Source: Microcaldota archaeon (GTDB lineage Archaea; Micrarchaeota; Micrarchaeia; Micrarchaeales; Micrarchaeaceae). Taken from it: a DNA stretch of 64,000 bases. A program made the position numbers and the translations under genes. The stretch spans positions 94,505 through 158,504 of the forward strand of contig JAJZAB010000001.1 in NCBI GenBank assembly GCA_021799635.1, given 5' to 3'. Shown in pieces: positions 9,030 through 18,380 of the stretch (position 1 is its first letter; every line of letters begins with the position of its first letter). The notes under the pieces were generated by a model. The model ran no database searches. It was not told the origin of the DNA and saw only the letters and a list, made by a program, of their open reading frames with translations.

Positions 9030-9749
9030 TTACCTGCCGAACCTTCTCTGCCTGCGTTTATACGTGCTTATGGCCCTCTTCAGATCCTGCTCCCCAAAAT
9101 CAGGCCAGTACTTCTTGGCAAAATACAGCTCCGAATAGTTTGATTGCCACGGAAGCAGGCCGGAAAGCCTCATCTCGCCAGATGTCCTTATTATGAGGTC
9201 GATATCTGGGATGCTAGCCGTCCTTAGCCTTGACCTTATGGTATCGTAGTCTATCTTGCCTGGTCTGCGCCCCCCTGCGTACAGGTTCTCTACGGCATAC
9301 TTTATGTCATCCCTGCCGCCGTACCCTACCAGTAGATTTATAGTAATCTCCTTGTACATCCTGGTCTGCCTCTCCAGGCCCCGAAAAGCTTCATTGAGCT
9401 TGCTTGGCAGCAGCGACATGTTGCCTATGACCTTTATCCTTGCCTGGTTGTCCTTCAGTATTTTGAGGATGTGCTTGTCCTTGCAAGCCTTTATGTAAAG
9501 GTTGTATAGTATACGCAGTTCCTGCTTGCTCCTGTTCTGCGCGTTCTCCGTTGATAGCGCCCATACTGACATTGTCTTGACCCCGCGCTTCTTGGCCCAT
9601 ATGCAGATATCCACTATTTTCTTTATTCCGGTGCTGTACCCGTTTATAAGGTTTAGCCTGTGGGTTCTTGACCATCTTCTGTTCCCGTCTGGTATAATTG
9701 CTACGTGCATCGGTCCTTGCTGGAGTTTGGCTTTGGGGGTTTTTCGCAT
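9030..9749 (-). CDS. uppS: Cis-prenyltransferase (polyprenyl diphosphate synthase, UppS/Rer2 family)
   Basis: 239 residues. It condenses isopentenyl diphosphate in cis to make the long polyprenyl diphosphate used as a glycan carrier lipid. Motifs: AIIPDGNRRW with the catalytic Asp near residue 20, SVWALSTENAQNRS near 70, and IDLIIRTSGEMRLSGLLPWQ followed by SELYF near 190-215. Length is normal for the family. It makes the lipid substrate for the GlcNAc-1-phosphate transferase at 4.8 kb. It is divergent from rfcL across an AT-rich spacer. Confidence 0.93.
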   Translation of the reverse strand: MRKTPKAKLQQGPMHVAIIPDGNRRWSRTHRLNLINGYSTGIKKIVDICIWAKKRGVKTMSVWALSTENAQNRSKQELRILYNLYIKACKDKHILKILKDNQARIKVIGNMSLLPSKLNEAFRGLERQTRMYKEITINLLVGYGGRDDIKYAVENLYAGGRRPGKIDYDTIRSRLRTASIPDIDLIIRTSGEMRLSGLLPWQSNYSELYFAKKYWPDFGEQDLKRAISTYKRRQRRFGR

Positions 9750-9808
9750 GAAGATACCACAAGTAATAATATAATTATAACTAAATATGTTTATAAAGAT
9801 GTTTGGTT

Positions 9809-9821
9809 GCAGGTCACCTGC
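9809..9821. promoter_or_regulatory. Small palindrome in the uppS/rfcL divergent spacer
   Basis: GCAGG-TCA-CCTGC is a perfect 5-bp inverted repeat inside an otherwise AT-rich divergent intergenic region. It could be an operator, or a weak hairpin. No T-run follows, so it does not look like a terminator. Short enough that chance cannot be excluded. Confidence 0.25.
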
Positions 9822-9864
9822 CTAAAAAAGATATAATACATAAAAATATAAACTTAGTGCTATT

Positions 9865-11106
9865 ATGCAGCTTTTTGACAATTCGTATGTCGAATCCATG
9901 AATGAGATAGTGGGGAACAGCGGCGCGCTGCTTTTCATCAAAAAATTCGCTGACGACATAGAGGCGGGAATTGCAAGAAAGCCGCTCATGATTCACGGGG
10001 CTACGGGCACAGGAAAGACCCTTGCGGCGCACACGCTCGCCAGGGAGAGAAGTTGGAATGTAATAGAGATGAACGCTGGGGATTATAGGGACAGGCAGTC
10101 GATAGAGAGGCTGCTCCGCTCCGCATCTAATAGCAGGAGCGTATTCGGCCAAAGGAATCTTATAATATTCGACGAGATAGACGAACTGGCCGGCAAGAAT
10201 GACTCCGGCGCCAGCGGCGCCATACTTGACCTTTTATCAAACTCGAAAAGCCCGATAATATTCATAGCAAACAACATGTGGGAGCAGAGCATATCTTTCC
10301 TGAGGGGAAGGACGGACAATGTAGAATTCAGGAGGCTTGGCATGGCGGATATAAGGGCGGTGCTGCGCAACGTACTCGCAAAGCTCGGCGAGAATGTGAG
10401 CGAAAACACTATAGAGACCATAGCCAAGGTGTCGTACGGCGATGCCAGGAGCGCGCTGAACGACCTGCTTGTAATGATAGGCTCTGATGAAAGCACAATA
10501 GAATCCATAGGCCTCAGGGACAGGAAGACCGACATATTCAACGCCCTGGACAAGGTGTTCCTATCCTACACCGTGGCAGGCCCGCTCAGGGCTCTGGCCA
10601 GCACAGATACAGACAACGACATGATGATAAACTGGATAGATGAGAACATACCTTTAAGATACAGGAAGCTTGAGGACATACACGGCGCATACCAGGCTCT
10701 GGCCATGGCGACCGTCTTCCATTCTAGGGCATCAAGGGCGAACTACTATGTATACTGGAGGTACATGAGCGCGCTGATGTCGGCCGGGGTTGCGCTGGCG
10801 AAGAGCCAGACACCGGATACGGCCAGGAGGTACTCCTTCCCGAAGCGCATATCCTATCTAAGCAGTTCAAAGCAGGTGAGGAAGGGCGAAATTGAGATTG
10901 CTAGGAAACTGCAGAAAAGGATACACCTTAGCGTGCGGGAGATAAGGTTCAGCGCAATGCAGCTGCTTTCGAACATGGCTAGGAGGGCGCTCGATGGAGA
11001 TGCGGAGAATGAGGAGGTGTACGACTTCTTCATGAATAAATTCGAGCTTACAAGGGCTGAGGTGAAGTACCTGGCTGGGCGTCAGGTAGCTTATCAAGCT
11101 CTTTGA
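9865..11106 (+). CDS. rfcL: Replication factor C large subunit (clamp loader)
   Basis: 413 residues. AAA+ ATPase that, with RfcS, loads the PCNA clamp. Walker A is GATGTGKT at residues 45-52, Walker B IIFDEID near 100-106, and sensor-1-like IIFIANNMW near 135. The C-terminal collar-like region is helical. N-terminal sequence FDNSYVESMNEIVGN is the usual archaeal RfcL opening. The 3' end overlaps the convergent DHH gene by 59 bases. No RfcS gene is in this window. Confidence 0.93.
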   Translation: MQLFDNSYVESMNEIVGNSGALLFIKKFADDIEAGIARKPLMIHGATGTGKTLAAHTLARERSWNVIEMNAGDYRDRQSIERLLRSASNSRSVFGQRNLIIFDEIDELAGKNDSGASGAILDLLSNSKSPIIFIANNMWEQSISFLRGRTDNVEFRRLGMADIRAVLRNVLAKLGENVSENTIETIAKVSYGDARSALNDLLVMIGSDESTIESIGLRDRKTDIFNALDKVFLSYTVAGPLRALASTDTDNDMMINWIDENIPLRYRKLEDIHGAYQALAMATVFHSRASRANYYVYWRYMSALMSAGVALAKSQTPDTARRYSFPKRISYLSSSKQVRKGEIEIARKLQKRIHLSVREIRFSAMQLLSNMARRALDGDAENEEVYDFFMNKFELTRAEVKYLAGRQVAYQAL

Positions 11107-12496
11107 GGAGCAGGTTCAGTACGTTTTTTATGCACCCTTCCTTCACCTTGATGCTCGCAGCCTCGTTGTGGCCACCCCCGGACTGGACATAATCCTCGTA
11201 GTTGATCAGCCTGTTTATTATCTTCAGCAGGCCTACGCTGCTGGATATCTGCTTGGCAAGCCTTATCGTTATATAGCTGCCGTAGTAGACTATTGTTATC
11301 GTATTTTGGCCGTTGACTGACTCCATGCGCTCCTGGAGCCTCGATGTGTACCTGCCCGGAAGGGGAAAGCCGCTCTCGCCCCTAGGCATCGCCTCGAAAT
11401 CAAGCACGAATGCTGTTATACCGCCCGCGCACCTGTGCTTCTTCACAGACCTGGTGCCGAGCTCCAGCAGCTCGCTCAGCGTGTTTGAGGCGTTGGAGAA
11501 AACGGACTCTGACATCTCCCTGCTTGCCAGCACGGAATCTATGTAGCCGGGTGTCAGCCTCTCTATGGATGAGCCCCGCCTGCCGGCTACGCTGGTCAGG
11601 TAGTCCAGTATTATGGCGTCCCTCTGGCCTGTCTTCAGTAGCCTGTTTGCGTATGTGCTGTAGTCACTTATCAGGGATGCGTTCTTCATGTCATCGGTGT
11701 AGACGTCGGCTAAGCACTCGGCAAATATGCAGGTGAGCAGGCCAGCGGTGAAGTTCGAATCAAGGCCGAAATCCCAGGAATTGATGTAGCTTCCCGCCGC
11801 CTCCCTGGGAAAGCCCTCGTATATTGGGTGGTGGTCCAGCCATATCAGCTTGTACTTCGATGCCGCCTTGTGGATCGAGCTTTCGCTCCCCTGGGCCGTG
11901 CCAAAATCAGTTATGAAAACCAGCGGTTTCTCTATGCTTTTAAAGGAGCTGAAAACCATCTCATCTAAGCGCAGCGACTCCTGGTCGTATTCTACGCCCC
12001 TGTGCATGCACCACGCCACGCTCCTCTCTCCAGAGAAGCACATGCCCATTATCTTTGCAAGAGCCCGGTGGAGAGCCACGGCGCCGCTGGCGCCGTCGCC
12101 GTCGTTGTGGAACCGCACCACCACCGGAGCGCCGCCAAGGAACGACCTGAGGAAGCTTATCCCAGCGTCCCTTATGCTCGGCATCATCATGTTTAAAGAA
12201 TCGTAGTACGGCTTGCCGATCGATTTTTGCATAGTCCTGCTTATGTTCTCCTCCAGCCCCAGGGCGGCTATCAGGGTGCTGATGCGGCTATCGTAATCCT
12301 TTGCAGTTGACCTGCCGAGCAGCTTGGGTCTGATCGCAATTCCATCCACAACATTGTTTACTTCCACGACATCGTTGATGTCGAGCACCGTGTCGCTCAT
12401 AAGCACGGTTGGCCTGTCCGAGATTATGGTGTAGGTGTTCTTCCTCTGGTCTGGTGCGACCTTCACCGAAGACACTACGCCTTTGAGCTTTGCCAT
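11048..12496 (-). CDS. DHH/DHHA1 family phosphoesterase (archaeal RecJ-like)
   Basis: 482 residues. An N-terminal OB-like beta segment (about 1-60) precedes the DHH domain: FHNDGDGASG near residue 120 (H-x-D-x-DG motif), FITDFG near 200, and WLDHHP near 225 as the signature DHH. The C-terminal DHHA1 domain has SGGGHNEAAS near 450. Family members are Mn-dependent nucleases or phosphoesterases; archaeal ones include GINS-associated nuclease, but I cannot say whether this is that paralogue. Its 3' end runs antisense into the last 59 bases of rfcL, an unusually long convergent overlap. Confidence 0.85.
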   Translation of the reverse strand: MAKLKGVVSSVKVAPDQRKNTYTIISDRPTVLMSDTVLDINDVVEVNNVVDGIAIRPKLLGRSTAKDYDSRISTLIAALGLEENISRTMQKSIGKPYYDSLNMMMPSIRDAGISFLRSFLGGAPVVVRFHNDGDGASGAVALHRALAKIMGMCFSGERSVAWCMHRGVEYDQESLRLDEMVFSSFKSIEKPLVFITDFGTAQGSESSIHKAASKYKLIWLDHHPIYEGFPREAAGSYINSWDFGLDSNFTAGLLTCIFAECLADVYTDDMKNASLISDYSTYANRLLKTGQRDAIILDYLTSVAGRRGSSIERLTPGYIDSVLASREMSESVFSNASNTLSELLELGTRSVKKHRCAGGITAFVLDFEAMPRGESGFPLPGRYTSRLQERMESVNGQNTITIVYYGSYITIRLAKQISSSVGLLKIINRLINYEDYVQSGGGHNEAASIKVKEGCIKNVLNLLLKELDKLPDAQPGTSPQPL

Positions 12497-12610
12497 TTAT
12501 ATCACACGGAAAATTGACGCTTGCGCGCTGCGGTACCCATCCTCTTTGTTGACATTTCTTTCTTATGCCGCTCTGCTTTAAGTAGGTTGTGGTCTGGTTA
12601 TAGGCTGGGC

Positions 12611-13690
12611 TCATCCGGTGGCGTTGTTTGATACATCGTAATTGCATGCGCCGCGCGCCGTTGAGTTTGATATGAAGGCGCAGTATTCATTGTCGTGGTA
12701 CTTTATCGCTATTGCAGCTATGCAGTTGTACTGGTATGATAGGTTGCTTATCTGTTCGCAGTCTGTATAATTCCTGTTTTTGATTGCAGCGTAGGAAAGA
12801 AATGAGTATCTGCATATGTTCTGCGCGTACGAAGGCACCTTCGAGCAGATGTAGCTCTCGTTCGTCAGGTTGAGACTGGTGTTCACGATTACCTTGTTGA
12901 AATTGTAATTGCACAGCAGCGATATTTCTCCGGCAGTGCTGCTGCACAGGGATTGGTTGTAGTTGAGAGTGGCCATGCTGTAGTAGCAGAAGCTCCTTGG
13001 AGTTGTGTTCAGATAATGAAGCAATATCGTGTAGTTGGCGGAGAGGCCGAGGATACCTGAAGCCGCACCTATCATGTAAGAGAGCGTGCTGGAGTTTGGT
13101 GCGCTTGGCTCGTACGAGCAGTAAGCGACATCTCTGTGGCTTATTGCCACATTGTAGTAATACCTATCCGCGCAGCCAGAGCTTTTGCTGGCATTTGGTA
13201 TATCGCCGCATATGGAAAGGCTGCTAAATCCTGTCAGGTTTGCCACGCCGTATGTGCAGTTTGAATCGTCCTGCGCCGGTAGGGTGCTGCAGTATGTTGC
13301 GTTCTTGAGCTCCAGGCTGACCGCGGTTACGCAACTTGGGTAATATGCGCTTGTTGAATTTATAAGGCTGCACGCCGCCGCGTTGCTTGTCTCAGTCGCT
13401 ATATCTGACACGCACTGGTTTTTGTACGAGCCGCCGAGATAACTGCAGATGGATATGTTTTTTGTAGAGTTTGCCATGCCGAGCAGGCAGGCGTACCTGT
13501 CGTTTAACAGAACGATGGACTTGCACCCGTCCAAGGTCGTGCCGTGAAAGGATGAAGCGATTACCGATATGGCTGCTATTATTACAAGTACTGCTGCAAA
13601 TGCAGCGAGGAGTAGCAGCCTTTCATTCTCTTTTATGCGCGGCCTCGCCCTCTCCTGTTTTTTTGCAGAGCTTTCGGTGCTATCTCGCAT
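12611..13690 (-). CDS. Membrane-anchored Cys-repeat surface protein
   Basis: 359 residues. A basic cytoplasmic head (about 25 residues) is followed by one transmembrane helix (LLLAAFAAVLVIIAAISVIA), then an extracellular part to the end. That part is a chain of about eight degenerate units of 25-40 residues, each with two cysteines in the pattern xxxYCxxI...xxxC..xxA, for example 'TDCEQISNLSYQYNCIA' and 'EYCAFISNSTARGACNY'. Cysteines are presumably disulfide-bonded. Many N-glycosylation sequons. I know no named family for it, though similar Cys-repeat ectodomains occur in DPANN archaea. The KaiC-like gene lies 9 bases downstream on the same strand. Confidence 0.7.
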   Translation of the reverse strand: MRDSTESSAKKQERARPRIKENERLLLLAAFAAVLVIIAAISVIASSFHGTTLDGCKSIVLLNDRYACLLGMANSTKNISICSYLGGSYKNQCVSDIATETSNAAACSLINSTSAYYPSCVTAVSLELKNATYCSTLPAQDDSNCTYGVANLTGFSSLSICGDIPNASKSSGCADRYYYNVAISHRDVAYCSYEPSAPNSSTLSYMIGAASGILGLSANYTILLHYLNTTPRSFCYYSMATLNYNQSLCSSTAGEISLLCNYNFNKVIVNTSLNLTNESYICSKVPSYAQNICRYSFLSYAAIKNRNYTDCEQISNLSYQYNCIAAIAIKYHDNEYCAFISNSTARGACNYDVSNNATG

Positions 13691-13699
13691 TTGAACATC

Positions 13700-14443
13700 T
13701 TACAGCTCGCTTACGGAGAACACCCTGAATCCCCTTGTGGTTATCTCGTACGGCGAAAGCGAAAGGCTGTGGTTCGATCCCCTCATCTTTATCACCTCTA
13801 TGTTCAGGGTCCTCTTATTCTCCTCCCAGCTTTGGTACATCACTATCGTGCCATCGAAAATGAAGAATTCGGGGCTGAATGTCATGGCGGTCCTTTCGGT
13901 GGAGGGCAGCTCTATTGTCAGGAAGCCGGTTACGTTCAGCCTCCTCAGGTTGGCCGAAAGCGCGACCATGGACTTCCTGTAGAGGAGGAGGTTTCCTAGC
14001 ATCAGTTTCATCAGAGAAATCGAGTCTATAACTACGCACTTGGAATTGTTCGATTTTACTATGCTCTCTATGTCCGACACCACGTTGCCGAAAGAGTATG
14101 CCTCAGAGTCGCTGCCGGCGTCCACTTTGGTTGTGATGTCCTCGCCGCCAACCACTATCGTTTCCTTTTCTATAAGCTCATCTATATCTGTAAAGCTGGT
14201 GAAAGTCTTTTTGACATTTTTTATTATTGAATTTGGCCTCTCCTCCAGGGCTATAAATGCGCCTGGAATGCCTTTTTTGGCGTTGTTGTACAGTATCTGG
14301 AATGACAACAGGGTTTTTCCAGATCCAGGGCCGCCTGCCACTATGGTCTGGTTGTTTATAGGGACGCCGCCGTAGAGCAGGGTGTCTAGTCCGTCTATGC
14401 CGGTAGAAATCCGGTCAGTGTTGGTCTGCTCAGCTTCATCCAT
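13700..14443 (-). CDS. KaiC/RadA-like RecA-fold ATPase
   Basis: About 247 residues from ATG 14443. The track start at 14656 would add 71 residues of poor quality and cover the divergent promoter, so I reject it. Single KaiC-like domain: DRISTGIDGLDTLLYGG opening, Walker A AGGPGSGKT near 35, and Walker B-like KCVVIDSISL near 130. Such single-domain archaeal KaiC homologues are signalling or regulatory ATPases of unknown target. TATATATAAAA-like sequence lies in the divergent spacer with the next gene. Confidence 0.83.
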   Translation of the reverse strand: MDEAEQTNTDRISTGIDGLDTLLYGGVPINNQTIVAGGPGSGKTLLSFQILYNNAKKGIPGAFIALEERPNSIIKNVKKTFTSFTDIDELIEKETIVVGGEDITTKVDAGSDSEAYSFGNVVSDIESIVKSNNSKCVVIDSISLMKLMLGNLLLYRKSMVALSANLRRLNVTGFLTIELPSTERTAMTFSPEFFIFDGTIVMYQSWEENKRTLNIEVIKMRGSNHSLSLSPYEITTRGFRVFSVSEL

Positions 14444-14595
14444 AAAATCACAAGTCGCTTTTCCTAATATGTAAATGTTGTTATTTAATACTTTTCTAAC
14501 ATTATATATAAAACGACTACCTAGTGAATATAGGTGCTGCAGGGCGGCGCCGTTATGTTTCTGCGTTCGCCTGCTTTTGGATAAAATGTGTTTTG

Positions 14596-15342
14596 ATGAA
14601 AAAGAAGTTTGTTTATATAGGAATTGTATTGCTGATTGCGGCCTTTGCCAGTGCAATAATTGGGGGGAGCGCTCTTAACCCGAACAAGCTGATTTCGGAA
14701 AAAAACCTTTCGGTAAGCGCCATGGGTTTCTCCTTCCTGTCTTTCTCCATACCTAACGGGTCCGCCATTTTCCTTATAGGAAACCTTACCAAGCCCGCCG
14801 ATTTCTACGTATTCAATTCGACAGGATTCACGGACTGGTCCCATGGGGTAGGCATCAATAGCTCAATAGACGGATATAACTACGCGCTGTCGCTCAAGGG
14901 CTTGGGGGTGTTCTACATATTCAGGAACGTCACCACCATAGTATTGCCTTCCATAACAAGCCTTTACAATTCAACGCCCGCGTATTCCTACAACTCACTT
15001 GGATACGTTCCTGGTGGCACCTACTACGCAGTCGTCGACAATACCAACGGCAGCAAGTCTGCCGGGTCTGCCCTTGGCGCGAAGATTGGATACATACCCG
15101 GATCTGCGCTTGCATCTGGGAAGTTCAAGAACTTTGTATATGAAGAGGCCTTTGTCGGCGTACTGTTTTTTGTGCTCCTCATATCAGCTATAATAATTAT
15201 AGTATACGGCCTCCTGAAAAGCGATGCGAGTGTGACGGGCGCCGGTGTGATTACAAAAGGCAAGGGCAAGAAGGGGGATGAGCTATCGAATGAAGAGATA
15301 GATGCGTTGTACAAAAACATAAAAAAGAAAAAGAACCAATAG
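14596..15342 (+). CDS. Bitopic membrane protein of unknown function
   Basis: 248 residues from ATG 14596 (MKKKFVYIGIVLLIAAFAS). The upstream in-frame start at 14524 adds 24 non-hydrophobic residues and sits at the predicted transcription start, so it is less likely. One N-terminal hydrophobic segment, an extracytoplasmic beta-rich middle with glycosylation sequons, a second helix near 205-225 (VGVLFFVLLISAIIIIVYGLL), then a Lys-rich cytoplasmic tail ending IKKKKNQ. No recognised family. The promoter TATATATAAAA at about 14503-14513 is well placed. The COG1709 regulator follows 21 bases downstream and may be co-transcribed. Confidence 0.65.
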   Translation: MKKKFVYIGIVLLIAAFASAIIGGSALNPNKLISEKNLSVSAMGFSFLSFSIPNGSAIFLIGNLTKPADFYVFNSTGFTDWSHGVGINSSIDGYNYALSLKGLGVFYIFRNVTTIVLPSITSLYNSTPAYSYNSLGYVPGGTYYAVVDNTNGSKSAGSALGAKIGYIPGSALASGKFKNFVYEEAFVGVLFFVLLISAIIIIVYGLLKSDASVTGAGVITKGKGKKGDELSNEEIDALYKNIKKKKNQ

Positions 15343-15363
15343 AATGCGAACGGGGTTATATAG

Positions 15364-16053
15364 ATGGATGAACTCAGAGAAAAAATAGCTGGCGAGATAG
15401 CGCTGTCGGAGAGCCCTGGAAGCGCGATGAAGAAATGGAGGGAGCTTTTTGGCATAACTCAGGTTGAGCTGGCAAAGCAGATAAAGATATCGACCTCTAC
15501 AATAAGCGACTACGAGAGCAACAGGAGGCTCAGCCCAGGCACCGGGGTAATAAAAAGATTCGTTGAGGCGCTCTTCACTATAGATGAAACTAAGGGGAAC
15601 ACCGTAGTGCAGGGCCTGGAGAAGCTATCACCTCTCAGGGCTGATGAGAAGTTCTACACTGTGCACGACTTCATAGCACCGATAAGCGGGATAGATTTCA
15701 ACAGGATAATAGAGGGCAAGATTATAGCAAATCCGAGCTACCTGGATTCGATAAAGCTGTTTGGGTATACCACAGTTGACAGCCTTAGGGTGATACTTGA
15801 GATGTCGCCATCTGAATACCCAAAGCTCTTCGGCTCCACCCTTGACAGGGCTTTCCTGTTTGACAGGGTTTCGACAGGCAGGTCTCCGATGGTGGTGATA
15901 AGGGTTGCACCTATAAAGCCGAAGCTCGTGGTTATGCACGGCATCACTTCGATAGACAAGCTAGCCATAAAGATAGCGCAGATAGAGAAGATACCGCTGC
16001 TGTCTACAAAGCTGGATATGAAGGACATATATGAAAGGCTGAACAAGATATGA
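15364..16053 (+). CDS. XRE-type HTH transcriptional regulator (COG1709-like)
   Basis: 229 residues. Residues about 20-75 are a lambda-repressor-type helix-turn-helix (WRELFGITQVELAKQIKIST then STISDYESNRR). The rest (about 100-229) is a mixed alpha/beta domain seen in the archaeal predicted regulators grouped in COG1709. The ligand and targets are unknown. The GGGGTTAT just before the ATG may serve as ribosome-binding site. Confidence 0.78.
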   Translation: MDELREKIAGEIALSESPGSAMKKWRELFGITQVELAKQIKISTSTISDYESNRRLSPGTGVIKRFVEALFTIDETKGNTVVQGLEKLSPLRADEKFYTVHDFIAPISGIDFNRIIEGKIIANPSYLDSIKLFGYTTVDSLRVILEMSPSEYPKLFGSTLDRAFLFDRVSTGRSPMVVIRVAPIKPKLVVMHGITSIDKLAIKIAQIEKIPLLSTKLDMKDIYERLNKI

Positions 16054-16079
16054 GGAAGTAGTCCTTGGCGCAGCGCTTC

Positions 16080-16829
16080 TCAGCCCCACACGTCAGCGCT
16101 TACCCTCTGCTGCTGCACGCCAATGGCGGCCAGAGAGTCCTTCACCGCCTTCACGAACGGAAGCGGGCCGCATATGTAGCACATTCTCTCCGCAAAGTCC
16201 GGGCAGTGCTTCTGAATCATTGCAGAGTCTATGTGCCCGGTCTGGCCGGTCCAGCCATCCCCTTCTGTAGGCCTGGTCACGGTGACAACAAGCTTGAGCT
16301 TGAGTGAATTGCTGAAAGATTCCAGCTCGTCCTTCCTTATTACCTCGGTTGGAAACTTTACGCTGTAGAGCATGATCGCGTCGGTCTGCGCCTTTGTCAC
16401 GTTCATGTGCCTCAGCATCGACATGAATGGAGCCAGCCCTGTGCCGCCGGCTATGAAAAGCACCTTGCTGTCCTTGCTCGGGTCGAATCTGAACTGTCCG
16501 TTCGGGCCCTTGAGCATAAACTGGTCCCCTATCTTGACATCTACGAAGTGCGACGTGCCTATGTGCTCGCCATGCGTTGGCTGCTTTATCACGAAGAACT
16601 CCATGTTTGGCGATGAGGGGTCTGAAGCTATCGAATAAGCGCGTGCAACGCACCTGGCGCCAGTGGTCTTGTCCAGGCCCGATATCATCATAAACATGCC
16701 AGGGTCAAAGGCTGACTTTTTCCCATCCTCCGGCTTAAATCCTATTATAAGGACCTCGGGGGTTTCATCTATCATCTCTGAAATGAAATATTTCCTATCA
16801 ACAACTGGTATCGCATCCGTGATAATCAC
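16080..16829 (-). CDS. Stand-alone FAD/NAD(P)H oxidoreductase of the ferredoxin reductase family
   Basis: 249 residues. FAD-binding beta-barrel with ARAYSIASDP near 65, followed by a nucleotide-binding domain with FIAGGTGLAPFMSMLR near 128-143 and MCYICGPLPFV near 218. It ends at the SADVWG terminus, with no C-terminal 2Fe-2S domain and no N-terminal extension. It therefore resembles ferredoxin/flavodoxin-NADP reductases, or the electron-transfer subunit of dihydroorotate dehydrogenase lacking its iron-sulfur tail. The partner is unknown and not encoded nearby. Confidence 0.82.
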   Translation of the reverse strand: MIITDAIPVVDRKYFISEMIDETPEVLIIGFKPEDGKKSAFDPGMFMMISGLDKTTGARCVARAYSIASDPSSPNMEFFVIKQPTHGEHIGTSHFVDVKIGDQFMLKGPNGQFRFDPSKDSKVLFIAGGTGLAPFMSMLRHMNVTKAQTDAIMLYSVKFPTEVIRKDELESFSNSLKLKLVVTVTRPTEGDGWTGQTGHIDSAMIQKHCPDFAERMCYICGPLPFVKAVKDSLAAIGVQQQRVSADVWG

Positions 16830-16844
16830 CTAAACCTCAGGCGC

Positions 16845-18263
16845 TCAGAGCAGCGTCTTGTCCGCGAGTGCGGAGTGCAGCATCTTGGCGTATCTTTCTG
16901 GCATGCTGTTCACGTATATGGCAGCGCCAGCCCTTTTTATATAAGAGGGAAAATTTATATTGTTTTGCAGCACTGCTGCCCTTAGAAATTCCTTTTGTGT
17001 CCTGTATCTCGGCCGTTCTATGGAGAATATCCTTTCCCCTTCCACGTACAACAGATAGGATTTCATGTGGGCGGATATGAATGAATCCGCGGCTTCTGGC
17101 ATAAAGGCGCTAGGTCCCTTCGCTTTGGTCGACCTGTTCTCCGCCTTCTCCATGAAAAAGCTGATTATCGCCTTGCCGCCCTGGATGTTCTGGACTGACA
17201 GTATGGGTAGGAAGCCGTTGCGCTCTAGCGCCCATTCAAGCGTTTTTCTTAGTTTCTTGAGCTGCTGCCACAGTATGTCTTCTGCCACCTCCTTGACTCC
17301 TAGGCATACGACATATATGTCAACACCCAGCTCTTTCCTGAGCCTTGATATGGAGCCCCTTGCGTTGATGTCCGAATGCCCTGGGCCAAAGAACACTTTT
17401 TTGCTCGGATCCCTGAGGAAGGCCCTGCACGATATGGAAAACTTTGCCAAGGATTCACCGGAGACGTTTGCTGCGACGTTCCTGTTGCGGTCCGTAGGGT
17501 CTACGACTACCATTTCTGAACCGAACCTCTTCGCGAGCTCCTCAATTTCTGGCTGCCCCTTCGCGCCTCCGAGCGGATCGATGGCAAGAGGCACTTTTAT
17601 TTCTGAAAAATTCTTTATGACTCCGATGAAGGAGCCGTAGTGATACACGAGCAGTTCGCACAGATAACCGGAGAACCCTTCAACCCTGGCGCTGGCGCCG
17701 TACACTCCATGGTAATTTAGGAAACCTTTCAGGAGGCGCACGTCGTCCCTCTGCTTCTTGGACAGCTTGGAGTTTACAAATAGGTTGTGGAGCTGCGTCC
17801 TGTCAACTGCGCTGCCCATCTCCTCTGCGCTGCTTATCTTGAACGCAGGGACTATGTCTGCTGTCATGTTTATGTCGTCCAGCAGCAGCTTGACGTATGG
17901 GTGCTCGGCGTACTTTATTACGTAGGACTCGTTCCTGTGGTTCTTGACTATGCTCTTCCCTATCTCCAGCCCCTTGTTCTCCATTTCCTCTTCGCTCATC
18001 TCCTTAGGAAAGAGTAGGAATATGTCTATGTCGTGGCTGCCCCTAACCTGCGTCCCCCTGGCAACAGACCCTGCAAGGATTATCTCAACGTATTCTGGCG
18101 ACGCCTTTTTCAGCCTCCCCATAAGCTGGTTGGCGTAGACTGTAGCTTCCTTTATCTCCCTGGCCGTAGGCTTCAGCTCCTTGAGCACCTCCCTCAGCGT
18201 GCTCCGGGCCTCCCTTAGCTTTTTTGCCTGGAGCGCACTCTGTTTTTTTGCCATGCAACACAT
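16845..18263 (-). CDS. cca: CCA-adding enzyme (archaeal class I tRNA nucleotidyltransferase)
   Basis: 472 residues (an internal ATG three codons in, at 18254, is equally good). Adds or repairs the 3' CCA of tRNA. The catalytic core reads LAGSVARGTQVRGSHDIDIF near residues 64-84, with the GS motif and the DxD metal ligands. The remaining archaeal class I tail and arm regions follow, and length fits. None of the three tRNA genes here encodes CCA at its 3' end, so the enzyme is needed. Confidence 0.93.
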   Translation of the reverse strand: MCCMAKKQSALQAKKLREARSTLREVLKELKPTAREIKEATVYANQLMGRLKKASPEYVEIILAGSVARGTQVRGSHDIDIFLLFPKEMSEEEMENKGLEIGKSIVKNHRNESYVIKYAEHPYVKLLLDDINMTADIVPAFKISSAEEMGSAVDRTQLHNLFVNSKLSKKQRDDVRLLKGFLNYHGVYGASARVEGFSGYLCELLVYHYGSFIGVIKNFSEIKVPLAIDPLGGAKGQPEIEELAKRFGSEMVVVDPTDRNRNVAANVSGESLAKFSISCRAFLRDPSKKVFFGPGHSDINARGSISRLRKELGVDIYVVCLGVKEVAEDILWQQLKKLRKTLEWALERNGFLPILSVQNIQGGKAIISFFMEKAENRSTKAKGPSAFMPEAADSFISAHMKSYLLYVEGERIFSIERPRYRTQKEFLRAAVLQNNINFPSYIKRAGAAIYVNSMPERYAKMLHSALADKTLL

Positions 18264-18380
18264 ACCTAGCGCAACTGAGCGCTGTATAAATACAATATAG
18301 ATAAAATAGATAAAAATAAGAAACCTTTATCCCTGCGTAATTTGGGCCCAGGCTGCTGCATATGGGATTTTTGCACCAAG

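Noticed and set aside
16093-16653. 186-residue minus ORF
   Set aside because: Shadow of the FNR-type reductase, whose motifs are all in the other frame.
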